A stretch of DNA of 64,000 nucleotides from BPJU01 sp964425225 (GTDB lineage Bacteria; Planctomycetota; Planctomycetia; Pirellulales; Pirellulaceae): positions 7,133-71,132 of the forward strand of contig CAYRMD010000017.1 in assembly GCA_964425225.1 (NCBI GenBank), given 5' to 3'. Under the pieces are notes generated by a model. It did no database searches, was not told where the DNA came from, and worked only from the letters and a program-made list of their open reading frames with translations. The position numbers and the translations under genes are program-made. Below, piece after piece: positions 35,675-44,508 of this stretch (the first letter of the stretch is position 1; each line of letters begins with the position of its first letter).

Positions 35675-36298
35675 TCAGGTTAGGGCCAACGGCAAAGCCG
35701 TTCGCCGCCCTACCGGACCTATTGCTTCTGAAGAATTTCGGCGTTTGTACCAATGGCACACTGCCACAGCCAGGGCGTCGGCCACATCGCTGGGTTGCGG
35801 TACCGCGGGCAACCGGAGCTGGTGGCAGATCGCCTGTTGCATCTGGGACTTCGTGGCACGTCCGCTGCCAGTAATGATCCGCTTGATGTGCGTAGCCCCA
35901 TACGAGAAAACCTCGACGTGTTTCTCTGCCGCCACTAAACAGATCACACCCCGGGCATGGCCCATGAGGATAGCGGTTCGCGGGTGGGCATAGTGTGAAA
36001 ACAGCTCCTCCAGGGCCAACTCGGCTGGAGCGTACTGCCCTAAAAGTTCACGTACGGCTTCATGGAGCTTGTAAAGTCTCAACGGTAGCGGGCCATGTAC
36101 GGGACGGATCAGTCCAGCTTCTTCCAAACGTCCGTCAGCCGACCGGAGAATCGCATATCCGGTACGGTTCAGCCCTGGATCGATCCCGACAATGTAGCCC
36201 TTTGAGTCGCTGCGTGGCGAATGGGGCGCGGTGCATGGCTTGGAACCGGCGGCACACGCTCCGTCCTGGAGCCTGTTGCGCGACTTGGACTTGACCAT
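35675..36298 (-). CDS. ruvC: Crossover junction endodeoxyribonuclease RuvC
   Basis: Resolves Holliday junctions by paired nicks. Catalytic acidic residues are visible in YIVGIDPGLNRTGYAIL (Asp), LALEELFSHYAHPRTAI (Glu) and QPSDVADALAVAVCH (Asp pair). The 207-residue form from ATG 36298 carries a basic 30-residue N-terminal extension before the fold; AAGGAG lies upstream. It starts only two bases after the ispF stop, so the genes are coupled. Confidence 0.94.
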   Translation of the reverse strand: MVKSKSRNRLQDGACAAGSKPCTAPHSPRSDSKGYIVGIDPGLNRTGYAILRSADGRLEEAGLIRPVHGPLPLRLYKLHEAVRELLGQYAPAELALEELFSHYAHPRTAILMGHARGVICLVAAEKHVEVFSYGATHIKRIITGSGRATKSQMQQAICHQLRLPAVPQPSDVADALAVAVCHWYKRRNSSEAIGPVGRRTALPLALT

Positions 36299-36300
36299 CC

Positions 36301-36879
36301 TTACTCGACTCCTTTCCGAGAGTCCATCGCTTTCGTTGTTCGACCCGCAGGAGCAGCCGTCGTCGTGGGCACTGCCAGGCCGTTTTGTGAACCTGTCTGA
36401 GCAACTAATACGATGCATGCGGCGGCGATAGCTTCCCCGCGACCGATCGCATCGAGCTTCTCACCGGTCTTGGCCTTGACCGAAACCTGCTCAACGGGGA
36501 TCTTTAATAGCTCGGCGATGCGCTGCCGGACGGCAGCCTTGTAGGGGGTCAGCTTCGGTTGTTCGGCGAAAACCGTGCTGTCCACATTCACAACCGACCA
36601 ACCCGCCGAGCGGACGCGTTCGGCAACGAACTGCACCATTTCCGTGGAATCTTTACGGCGATACTGGGCGCCGCTATCCGGGAACCATTCGCCTATATCT
36701 CCCCAGGCCAGGGCTCCGAGCAATGCGTCGATCAAAGCGTGGAGCAGCACATCGGCATCGCTGTGGCCTACCAAGTGATGGTCCCAGGGGATCGCTATTC
36801 CTCCCAGCCGTAGGGGCCCTCCTTGGCCGACACGATGGATATCGTGCCCCCAGCCAATCCGCCACGGTATGCCAATCAT
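36301..36879 (-). CDS. ispF: 2-C-methyl-D-erythritol 2,4-cyclodiphosphate synthase
   Basis: Fifth enzyme of the MEP isoprenoid pathway. Motifs: RIGWGHDIHRVGQGGPLRLGG with the zinc-binding Asp and His, LVGHSDADVLLHALIDALLGALAWGDIGEWFP, and VSVKAKTGEKLDAIGRGEAIAA. After the conserved core (about 155 residues) a tail of some 35 residues, Thr/Ala/Gly/Arg-rich, has no family equivalent. ATG 36879 starts closest to the core; ATG 36897 is an alternative. Coupled to ruvC. Confidence 0.94.
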   Translation of the reverse strand: MIGIPWRIGWGHDIHRVGQGGPLRLGGIAIPWDHHLVGHSDADVLLHALIDALLGALAWGDIGEWFPDSGAQYRRKDSTEMVQFVAERVRSAGWSVVNVDSTVFAEQPKLTPYKAAVRQRIAELLKIPVEQVSVKAKTGEKLDAIGRGEAIAAACIVLVAQTGSQNGLAVPTTTAAPAGRTTKAMDSRKGVE

Positions 36880-37095
36880 GGAATCGCCAGACACCATTTC
36901 CGTCACGGCGCATGACCATCCTGGCAAAAGGATCGGTACTTGGACTATTCTGAAGCGTTAGGGATCCAGGTGGATCTACGACTCGGTTCTTTATAATGGA
37001 ACAGGCGTTCACCAGCAAGCGCAACTCGCCGAAGGGGGCCGCGTGGCTGTGTTGCTGCTAGCTTCCATGAAAACGGGTTCTAAAACACGACAACC

Positions 37096-38142
37096 ATGGC
37101 GATTATCGAAGTACGCGGTTTGACGAAATACTACCGCGTTTATCAAAAACCGGAGGGCTTGTGGGCTTCATTGCGGGGGTTATTTCATCGGCGCTACGTG
37201 GACGTACAGGCGGTCCGTGGTATTGACTTAGAGGTCGAGGAGGGCGAGTTTGTTGCGTTCCTCGGTCCGAACGGTGCCGGCAAGACCACGACGTTAAAAC
37301 TGCTTTCTGGTGTGATCTACCCGACCTCCGGTTCGGCTCGCGTGATGGGCTTCGTGCCCTGGAAACGGGACAATGCCTATCGGCGCCAGTTTGCGCTGGT
37401 TATGGGACAGAAAAATCAACTATGGTGGGATCTGCCGGCGATCGAATCCTTTCGCTTGCATCAACAGATTTATGCGATTCCGTCGGAAACTTTTCGGCGC
37501 AATTGTGACGAGTTAACGGAGCTGCTGGGCGTGCGTGAGCTCTTGTATCAGCCGGTGCGCGAGCTTTCGCTGGGCGAGCGGATGAAGATGGAGTTAACTG
37601 CCGCTTTGCTGCACGCGCCGCGCGTATTGTTTCTGGACGAGCCGACGATCGGTTTAGACGTGGTGGCCCAACACAATATTCAGCAGTTCCTCCGGCAGTA
37701 TCAAGAAAAGCGCAAGATAACCATTCTGCTCACGAGTCACTACATGAAGGACGTAGCTGCCTTGTGCCGCCGCGTCGTGATCATAGCCCGAGGTCAGATC
37801 CACTATGACGGTTCGCTGGCAGGTATCATCGACCAATTCAGCGGACACAAAATTATCACGCTTCAATTTAGTGAAGGTCAAACGGTGAGCGACCTGGAAC
37901 GTTTTGGCCAGGTTCTGGGCTTCCAACAGCCCAAAGCACGGCTGCGAGTACCGCGGCATGAAGTCCCCAAAACGTTGGCCAGCATTCTGGCCAGTTACTC
38001 GGTCCAGGATGTGGCTGTGGAGGATCCACCCTTGGAACAAGTAATCGCCGAAGTATTCGATCGCGTCAACCGAAATGAGCCGCCTGGGGACCATTCGCCA
38101 GATTGCTTGTCCACTCAAGCTGTTTCGACCTTCAGGCACTAA
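37096..38142 (+). CDS. ABC-2 type transporter ATP-binding protein
   Basis: ATPase subunit (348 residues) of an ABC exporter: Walker A LGPNGAGKTTTLKLLSG, Q-loop QKNQLWWDLPAIESF, signature LSLGERMKMELTAALLHAPRVLFLDEPTIGLD with Walker B, and the H-loop LLTSHYMKDV, followed by a 110-residue C-terminal extension. The QKNQLWWDLP variant is typical of the NatA-like group paired with PF06182-type permeases. Two such permeases follow at once, so this is a complete three-gene exporter. Substrate unknown. Confidence 0.92.
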   Translation: MAIIEVRGLTKYYRVYQKPEGLWASLRGLFHRRYVDVQAVRGIDLEVEEGEFVAFLGPNGAGKTTTLKLLSGVIYPTSGSARVMGFVPWKRDNAYRRQFALVMGQKNQLWWDLPAIESFRLHQQIYAIPSETFRRNCDELTELLGVRELLYQPVRELSLGERMKMELTAALLHAPRVLFLDEPTIGLDVVAQHNIQQFLRQYQEKRKITILLTSHYMKDVAALCRRVVIIARGQIHYDGSLAGIIDQFSGHKIITLQFSEGQTVSDLERFGQVLGFQQPKARLRVPRHEVPKTLASILASYSVQDVAVEDPPLEQVIAEVFDRVNRNEPPGDHSPDCLSTQAVSTFRH

Positions 38143-38185
38143 GTTTCCGAAGTCGTACGTGGTTTGCCCGACTGAGTAAGCTGCA

Positions 38186-39040
38186 ATGCAACTTGCACTA
38201 CGACAACCTGCTGTGATCCAACGATTGACTACTCGGTGGGTCATTTTCCGTATTGCGCTTGAAGAACGGCTTGTCTACCGTGGTGACTTCGCCTTGGGAA
38301 CCTTGATGCGCTTCTTGCCTATTATCACGCAGATTTTCTTGTGGCGTGCTGTGTTCGACGCCGTACAAGCCTCGGGAAGAACACAGGTTGCCGGATATCG
38401 GTTCGAAGACGTGGTTGCCTATTACCTGTTGACCATGGTAGCGCGGGCCTTTTCGAGTATGCCGGGGTTAGCTTCTGGGATCGCTACCAGCATCCGCAAC
38501 GGAGAAATCAAGAAGTATATTATTCAGCCCGTTAATATGCTTGAGTTTCTCCTGTTGACCCGAATTGCCCACAAATTGGTTTACTATTCGGTAGCTATTG
38601 GTCCATTCGCTCTGGTGTTTTTCTTATGTCGAGGTTTTTTCCTGGAGGGATGGCCGCCGTTGTCTGTTATCGGGATCTTCTGCGCCTCGCTCCTATTGGG
38701 CTTCTTTCTCGGGTACTTCATCGAAGCGTGCATCGGTCTTATTGGATTCTGGTTTTTGGAAATTAGTTCTCTGCTGTTCGTCTATATGCTTCTTAATTTT
38801 TTCCTGTCCGGGCATATGTTTCCGTTGGACTTGCTGCCAGGGCCAGCACGTGTTTGGGTGGATTGGCTACCGTTCAAATATTTGGCCTATTTTCCGGCTG
38901 CCGTTTTCTTAAACAAGTTATCATTTTCGGAAATGATACAGGGGTTGTTGATCGAATTGACTTGGTTAGTCGTGTTTATCATACTTTCCCGTTTAGCATG
39001 GAGATTTGGCCTAAAACGCTACAGTGCGTTTGGAGGATGA
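38186..39040 (+). CDS. ABC-2 family permease (PF06182 type), subunit 1
   Basis: A 284-residue membrane protein with six predicted helices and the N-terminal amphipathic pattern IALEERLVYRGDFALGTLMRFLPIITQIFLWRAVFDA common to this permease family; later MVARAFSSMPGLASGIATSIRNGEIKKYIIQPVNML and the HMFPLDLLPG motif between helices. It lies 43 bp after the ATPase gene and its end (GGAGGATGA) supplies the ribosome site of the next permease, so the genes are coupled. Confidence 0.88.
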   Translation: MQLALRQPAVIQRLTTRWVIFRIALEERLVYRGDFALGTLMRFLPIITQIFLWRAVFDAVQASGRTQVAGYRFEDVVAYYLLTMVARAFSSMPGLASGIATSIRNGEIKKYIIQPVNMLEFLLLTRIAHKLVYYSVAIGPFALVFFLCRGFFLEGWPPLSVIGIFCASLLLGFFLGYFIEACIGLIGFWFLEISSLLFVYMLLNFFLSGHMFPLDLLPGPARVWVDWLPFKYLAYFPAAVFLNKLSFSEMIQGLLIELTWLVVFIILSRLAWRFGLKRYSAFGG

Positions 39041-39050
39041 TGGACTTACG

Positions 39051-39947
39051 ATGGACCGGATTGCTGTTCCATCTGCGTCGCACTCGCTAAACCTGGGCGG
39101 AAGGCCGGCGTATTTTCGCATCTTATGGCTTTTTGCGCGCAATAGCCTGATGCGGGATATGTCGTATCGAGTGAATTTTCTCATCGAATGCGTATCGTCT
39201 ATTTCATGGGCTCTGATGAATATCGGGTTTTATTGGATCGTATTTCGACATACGCGCATGATTGGACACGAAACGGGGTGGGGCGAGGCAGAGTTTTTTG
39301 TATTTCTGGCCACCACTTGGTTCATCAATTCGCTTGTGCAGACCTTCTTTATGCCGAATGCCGAGGAGTTTAGTGAGCTAATACGTACAGGCAACCTCGA
39401 TTTTGCATTACTTAAACCAATCGATACGCAATTTCTCATCTCGTTTCGTCGGATGGATTGGTCCTCATTGTCCAATATGATCACGGCTGGTGGACTAATG
39501 GCGATCAGTGTGATGCGGCTAACAAGCCGCCCTGAGCAGCCCCTGATAATCGGACCTGTTACCGTGGTGTTATATGTGTTTTACGTTGTGTGTGGTGTGG
39601 CGATCTTATATAGTGTGATGATTGTTTTGTCATCGACGAGCATTTGGTTGGGGCGGAATCAGTCGTTGTATGATTTTTGGTTTTACATTACCAATTTTTC
39701 TCGCTATCCAATGGAGATTTATTATCGCGGGTGGGGAAAAGGGCTGTGGTTTGTATTCACGTTTCTCGTACCAGTGCTGGTCGTGGTAAATGTGCCTGCT
39801 CGGATCCTGGCAAGGCCGTTGGTGCCGCGCGCATGGTGGGAGTGGCCTTTAGCCGGGTTCGCCGTTGTCGCGACGCTTGGTTGCCTGGCAGTGTCGCGAT
39901 GGGTGTTTCAGCGAGCATTGAAGAGCTATCGTAGCGCCAGTAGTTGA
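39051..39947 (+). CDS. ABC-2 family permease (PF06182 type), subunit 2
   Basis: A second permease of the same family, 298 residues: LWLFARNSLMRDMSYRVNFLIECVSSISWALMNIGFYWIVF, IRTGNLDFALLKPIDTQFLISFRRMDW, and six helices. ATG 39051 is chosen; GTG 39024, overlapping the upstream gene, is an alternative, as the GGAGG lies between the two. With the preceding permease it should form the heterodimeric membrane part of the exporter. Confidence 0.88.
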   Translation: MDRIAVPSASHSLNLGGRPAYFRILWLFARNSLMRDMSYRVNFLIECVSSISWALMNIGFYWIVFRHTRMIGHETGWGEAEFFVFLATTWFINSLVQTFFMPNAEEFSELIRTGNLDFALLKPIDTQFLISFRRMDWSSLSNMITAGGLMAISVMRLTSRPEQPLIIGPVTVVLYVFYVVCGVAILYSVMIVLSSTSIWLGRNQSLYDFWFYITNFSRYPMEIYYRGWGKGLWFVFTFLVPVLVVVNVPARILARPLVPRAWWEWPLAGFAVVATLGCLAVSRWVFQRALKSYRSASS

Positions 39948-40519
39948 AGGCTAGCCGCGAAATACCATGTTAGGGGAGGCGAACATGGGTGGTGTCAGCT
40001 TGGGAAGGTGCGATCGCTTAGCTGAGCAGCAACGAGTTGCCGAGGATCCTGACACGGTGGATGGGAAAGCACTCTTCAGGACAGAAGCGAGCTTCCGAGG
40101 CCTGTTGGCGAGCCGCACCGTTTGCGGGTAGTGTTTCGCACGGCAGACGTTCCGGTTGGATGATGTTGGACGGCGTATGGGAATTTCAAGATGAATAGGG
40201 GCGATTCCTGGCTGGGTCAGTATCCCAGTAACGTCGCGTGCATGCGATCCCATTGTCGCTAAGGTAGCGCGCAAGCCAGTAATCGTGGCCGAGAGCTGCG
40301 CGGTAGATGGCACCAGCCCCTAGCGAAAGTGCCGGCAGGTTGCCATGTCGTACCGGCACCGTCCCGTCGCAATCCGCTGGCCTTGGCCAGTAACCCCCTA
40401 GGGGAGCTTTCGGCGCGTGCCGTCGGCGCAACTGCCCAACGCTTGCTACGCCGAGCGTCGTTGTTCCGTCGAGGTTGGCAATCTAGCCGAATTTGGCATG
40501 GCGTTCGGAGAGCGCATTT
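39948..40519. other. Gene-free gap with palindromes
   Basis: About 570 bp with no credible gene. Near 40377-40404 two small palindromes sit side by side: CTGGCC-TT-GGCCAG and CCCCTAGGGG. Nothing else is recognised. Confidence 0.4.
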
Positions 40520-41515
40520 ATGTCAAGCCACAACGTTGTTGCGGGCGGCGCTCCAGAGGCCCGGTCCGGGGTCCTCGTGGCGTATCTGCAACTGGTAAGG
40601 CTGCCCAATCTCTTTACGGCATTGGCCGACAGCCTCATGGGCTATTGGATGATTCAGCCGGGAAGCCGCTGGTCGAGCACCTTGGGGCTAGTGCTTTTGG
40701 GTACCGGTTGCCTCTACTCGGCTGGCATGGTGCTTAACGATCTATGCGATGTCCAACAGGACCGGCAGCAACGCCCCAGTCGACCTTTACCTAGTGGGCG
40801 CGTGCCAATTCACCATGCGCGCTGGTTGGCTGCTTTATTGTTCGCTGGTGGTTGGTTGTCGGTCCTAGGGGTTGTGCTATTTGGTGAGTCGGGAGTTTTG
40901 CGATGGGGACCGGTTAGCTTAGCCAGCGCGTTGATACTGCTGATCGTGCTTTACGATGCCTGGCTAAAAACGACCCCCCTGGGACCTTGGATCATGGGAA
41001 GTTGTCGGGGAGTGAACATCCTGATGGCGATGCTCACGGGCCTGGTCACGGACCGTGCTACGGCTGAGGTGATCGGTTGGGTTCATGTAGCAGTGGCTGC
41101 AGTTGTGACCACGTATGTGGCCGGTATTACTTACTTTGCCCGAAACGAAGCGCAAACCGGCCCTCGCTCCGGCCTCTGGGTCGGGCTTGTATTTATGGCT
41201 TTCGGATGGGGTGGTCTTGCTGCCATGCCGATGTTGGGGCTTGGCCGACCGGAAGCGTTCACGTTGTGGCGGTTACTATTTTGGTATGCACTTCTGCTGG
41301 CAGGGGTTCTTGCGCTGGTAGGGCGCGCTGCACGGGCTCTGCGAACCTTATGCGCCACTCACGTACAAGCAACGGTCCGGTTGGCAATTTGGGAGCTGAT
41401 TTGGTGGGATGCAGCCCTCTTGCTCCTGGACCCAAGGAATGCTAAGGGAGCTGTGATCGTCGTCTGCTTTGTGTTGCCGATGCGTTGGCTTGGCCGTTGG
41501 ATATATTCAACGTAA
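40520..41515 (+). CDS. UbiA-like prenyltransferase (EboC-like)
   Basis: Polytopic 331-residue member of the UbiA superfamily with about nine helices. The first Asp-rich motif is NDLCDVQQDRQQRPSRPLPSGRVP; the second is reduced to LYDAWLKTTPLGPWIMGSCRG followed by NILMAM, as in EboC-type proteins. ATG 40520 follows GGAGAG. The next two genes encode a xylose-isomerase-type TIM barrel and an alkaline phosphatase-fold protein, the same classes that accompany EboC in ebo clusters, which have been linked to export or trafficking of secondary metabolites. The prenyl acceptor is unknown. Confidence 0.8.
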   Translation: MSSHNVVAGGAPEARSGVLVAYLQLVRLPNLFTALADSLMGYWMIQPGSRWSSTLGLVLLGTGCLYSAGMVLNDLCDVQQDRQQRPSRPLPSGRVPIHHARWLAALLFAGGWLSVLGVVLFGESGVLRWGPVSLASALILLIVLYDAWLKTTPLGPWIMGSCRGVNILMAMLTGLVTDRATAEVIGWVHVAVAAVVTTYVAGITYFARNEAQTGPRSGLWVGLVFMAFGWGGLAAMPMLGLGRPEAFTLWRLLFWYALLLAGVLALVGRAARALRTLCATHVQATVRLAIWELIWWDAALLLLDPRNAKGAVIVVCFVLPMRWLGRWIYST

Positions 41516-41647
41516 GCGAATGCCGCGAAGCGGTGCGCACGAGGCAGGATTGGCCGGAGTCCGAGGCAGCTTTCTGCTGCCGCGTTTCCTGCCAAGAGTC
41601 CGATAGACGGCGCAGGCCGTGATTCGCTTCGAGAACTGGTTGCCGTA

Positions 41648-42484
41648 ATGCTGATTGGATATAACACGAACGGTTTTGCCCATCATCGGTTAGAAGATGC
41701 CATTGCCATCTTAGCTGAGATTGGGTACCGAAGCGTGGCGATTACGATCGACCATCATGCCCTAGCGCCCGACAGCCAGTGGCACAAGCAGGTCAAGCAC
41801 ATAGCAAAGTTATTGGCGGATTATCGATTGGACAATGTGATTGAAACCGGCGCTCGTTATCTGCTGGATCCACGTCGCAAGCATCAGCCGACACTCCTGA
41901 GTGCTACAGAAGAAGAGCGTGCGGTACGTCGCCGTTTCTTGGAACATGCCATTCGTTGTGCTTCCCAGCTAGGCAGTCGGTGCGTATCGCTCTGGTCGGG
42001 AGCTGCTGCGGACGCGGCTCCCGCCGAAACCTTGTGGGAACGACTTGTTGTCGAGCTGGATCGGTTATGCCAGTTTGCCGAGAAACACGGAATATTGTTG
42101 GGGTTCGAGCCGGAGCCTGGCATGTTCATCGCCACCATGGAGGATTTTCAGGGTTTGGTCGATCGCTTTTCGCACCCTTTACTTCGGTTGACGCTCGACG
42201 TCGGACACCTTTATTGCCAAAATGAAGAGCCGATCGAACAACACATCCTGCATTGGGCTCCGCAACTGATCAATGTGCATATCGAAGATGCCAAGCGCGG
42301 GGTTCATGAGCATTTGTTGTTTGGCGAGGGGCAGATCGATTTTCCGAGAATCTTGGGAGCCTTCCGTAGAGCCGGTTACGATGGGCCATTGCACGTGGAG
42401 TTGAGCAGGCATAGCCATGATGCTCCGCGTGTGGCTCGCCATGCATTTGATTTTCTAACCAAGATGTGGGATCAAGTCGTATGA
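41648..42484 (+). CDS. Sugar phosphate isomerase/epimerase-like TIM-barrel protein
   Basis: A 278-residue member of the AP endonuclease 2/xylose isomerase superfamily: MLIGYNTNGFAHHRLEDAIAILAEIGY, IDHHALAP, LEHAIRCASQLGSRCVSLWSG, GILLGFEPEPGMFIATM (metal-binding Glu), LTLDVGHLYC (Asp/His), LINVHIEDAKRGVHEHLLFGEGQIDF, and a closing GPLHVELSRHSHDAP. Metal ligands appear intact, so it is probably an enzyme. It is shorter than the roughly 400-residue EboE. Its TGA stop overlaps the ATG of the phosphodiesterase gene. Confidence 0.85.
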   Translation: MLIGYNTNGFAHHRLEDAIAILAEIGYRSVAITIDHHALAPDSQWHKQVKHIAKLLADYRLDNVIETGARYLLDPRRKHQPTLLSATEEERAVRRRFLEHAIRCASQLGSRCVSLWSGAAADAAPAETLWERLVVELDRLCQFAEKHGILLGFEPEPGMFIATMEDFQGLVDRFSHPLLRLTLDVGHLYCQNEEPIEQHILHWAPQLINVHIEDAKRGVHEHLLFGEGQIDFPRILGAFRRAGYDGPLHVELSRHSHDAPRVARHAFDFLTKMWDQVV

Positions 42485-43833
42485 ATCGTGCTTTGGATCG
42501 CACACCCGCGGTGGTATTACTGTCGGTCCCTGGCTTGGCACCGGAGGATGTTGGGCGGATGCCTCGCTTACAACAAATTACCTCCGGCGGCTCTTGCGTT
42601 CCCCTAGTTCCGTCGTTTCCGGCCGTCACCTGGCCGGTGCACGCAGCTATGGTTACTGGCCGGTTACCTTGCGAACATGGGGTGGTGGGCAATGGATTTT
42701 TTTGGCGCGACACCGGACAAGTCGAGATGTGGACAGCGAGCAACGAAGTCGTCATGGCTCCGCAACTGTGGGATCGATTACACGAGTCAGCCGGCCTACG
42801 CTCGGCAGTCTGGTTTCCGATGTTGGCCAAACGTTGCCGTGCGGCATATGTTTGTATGCCGGCGCCGATCCACCATCCGGACGGCACCGAATCGCCTTGG
42901 TGTTATACGAAACCGGCCGAGTTTTACAACGAGCTTTTGGCTGCGCTTGGGCATTTCCCGTTGCAACATTTTTGGGGACCGCTTGCCAATATTCGCTCCA
43001 CGGCCTGGATTGTCGCTTCGGCACGGATCGCCGCCGAACGCTTTCAACCCGATTTTTTTCTCATCTACTTGCCGCATCTAGACTACGCGGCCCAGCGAAC
43101 CGGGCCTGGCAGCCCTCAGGCAGCAACGGCGGTGAGCGAATTGGACCAGGAAATAGGGCGCCTGGCCGACGCATTCCGCAATGCATACGGCCCACGCCCG
43201 ATCGTTTGGTTGGTGGCGGGCGAGTATCGGATCGGCCCGGTCAATCATGTCACGTATCCCAACCGGCTGTTACGAGATGCGGGACTACTGGTAATTGAAC
43301 AAACCGGACAAGGCGAGCTCTTGAACGTACAAAGGAGCCTAGCTTGGGCGCTGGTGGATCATCAGTATTCCCACGTATTTGTTCGCGATCGAGATCCACA
43401 GACAATAGATCGAGCCATTCGGCTCTTTTTGAATCAACCCGGTGTTGCTGAAGTCTTGGCCGGACCGGAGCGTAGGAAGTATGGGTTGGATTGTGATCGC
43501 GCGGGCGATTTAGTGGTTATTTCCACTCCGGACAGTTGGCAAGCCTATTATTGGTGGTACGACGATGACCGCGCGCCGCCTTTTGCCCGGACGGTCGATA
43601 TCCACTCGAAGCCCGGTTACGATCCGGTCGAGTTGCATTTCGATCCGGTGCGGCGGGCCATTCCGTTGGACGCGACTTTGGTTCGAGGGTCACATGGGGC
43701 ACCGGCGGTGGATCGGGCACAGTGGACGGTTTTTCTAGCATCCGATCCGACGGTAGCTCCTCAAGAAGAGCGGATGACGGACCGGCGGGTGTACCACGCG
43801 GTGCTTGCCGCATGTGGCATCGCGGTCAAGTAA
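42481..43833 (+). CDS. Alkaline phosphatase-fold nucleotide pyrophosphatase/phosphodiesterase-like protein (EboF-like)
   Basis: A 450-residue protein of the type I phosphodiesterase/nucleotide pyrophosphatase group. The nucleophile threonine is seen in SFPAVTWPVHAAMVTG and GEHGVVGN-like CEHGVVGNGFFWRD follows; YLPHLDYAAQRTGP, DHQYSHVFVRD and GSHGAPAVD supply other conserved positions. Two usual metal sites are altered: the first Asp (DG) reads Pro in LLSVPGL, and the Asp-His of the DHGM-type motif reads Gly-Glu in VAGEYRIGPV. This is the pattern of EboF-like proteins rather than of active nucleases. The ATG overlaps the upstream stop (ATGA). Confidence 0.82.
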   Translation: MNRALDRTPAVVLLSVPGLAPEDVGRMPRLQQITSGGSCVPLVPSFPAVTWPVHAAMVTGRLPCEHGVVGNGFFWRDTGQVEMWTASNEVVMAPQLWDRLHESAGLRSAVWFPMLAKRCRAAYVCMPAPIHHPDGTESPWCYTKPAEFYNELLAALGHFPLQHFWGPLANIRSTAWIVASARIAAERFQPDFFLIYLPHLDYAAQRTGPGSPQAATAVSELDQEIGRLADAFRNAYGPRPIVWLVAGEYRIGPVNHVTYPNRLLRDAGLLVIEQTGQGELLNVQRSLAWALVDHQYSHVFVRDRDPQTIDRAIRLFLNQPGVAEVLAGPERRKYGLDCDRAGDLVVISTPDSWQAYYWWYDDDRAPPFARTVDIHSKPGYDPVELHFDPVRRAIPLDATLVRGSHGAPAVDRAQWTVFLASDPTVAPQEERMTDRRVYHAVLAACGIAVK

Positions 43834-44508
43834 TGTGCCGGGCAAAGGAAGCTCGACGATTGCCCATCTCGGCAACGCCTCGGTACGGCAGGCTGTGGAA
43901 ACAGAGAACAGCGCATGGTCTTGCGGAATGTTTCCATGCGAAGAGCCAAGCTGTACTTGCTGAAAAATTGCCCTTCAGTAAAAAAGGCCGGCCAAACTAA
44001 AGAAAAAATCTCACCTACAATCAAGCCGCATACACCAATTTGGTTGTGAGGACACAGAAAACCATGCCTGGTCTTATGGAGTTTTTCCGTGCTTTGAGCC
44101 GAGCAGGGTTGTGGAAGATAAGATTCTTCCCTAAACCGACACTTGGTCGTACCAGCTCTTCTACTTAACCTCGTTGCGACTCTGCGCCGTTGCGCCTCTG
44201 CGTTAGTCACTTTCAATCCATGAGCTCGGCAAAAGACCGAAGGTCGATCTTTAACCCTTCTGCGTCGAAGCCGTTGCTATCCTGCACGTGTCCTTAATGG
44301 ATTGACGCCAGGTAGAGGTCCGGTCGTATGGATCGTGTGGCCTGTGCGGTTGGCGATACGTAAGCGGAGGCATCCTCGAGGGGCAGCTCATTGGGTGGCC
44401 ATGGGGCGCTTCTATACTTGTTGCGGGATAAAGATGGTCGAACGGAACCGAACCGGTTCTCGCTCGCCGATGTACCCGTTTATCCAGCGTGCTTGAGGAA
44501 ACACGCTC
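43834..44508. other. Gene-free gap with GCAGAG-type repeat core
   Basis: About 675 bp without a credible gene. At 44175-44205 (minus-strand sense) lies GCAGAGGCGCAACGGCGCAG, the same core that marks the 260-bp repeats at 1746 and 56682, but the flanks do not align with them. Nothing else is recognised. Confidence 0.5.
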
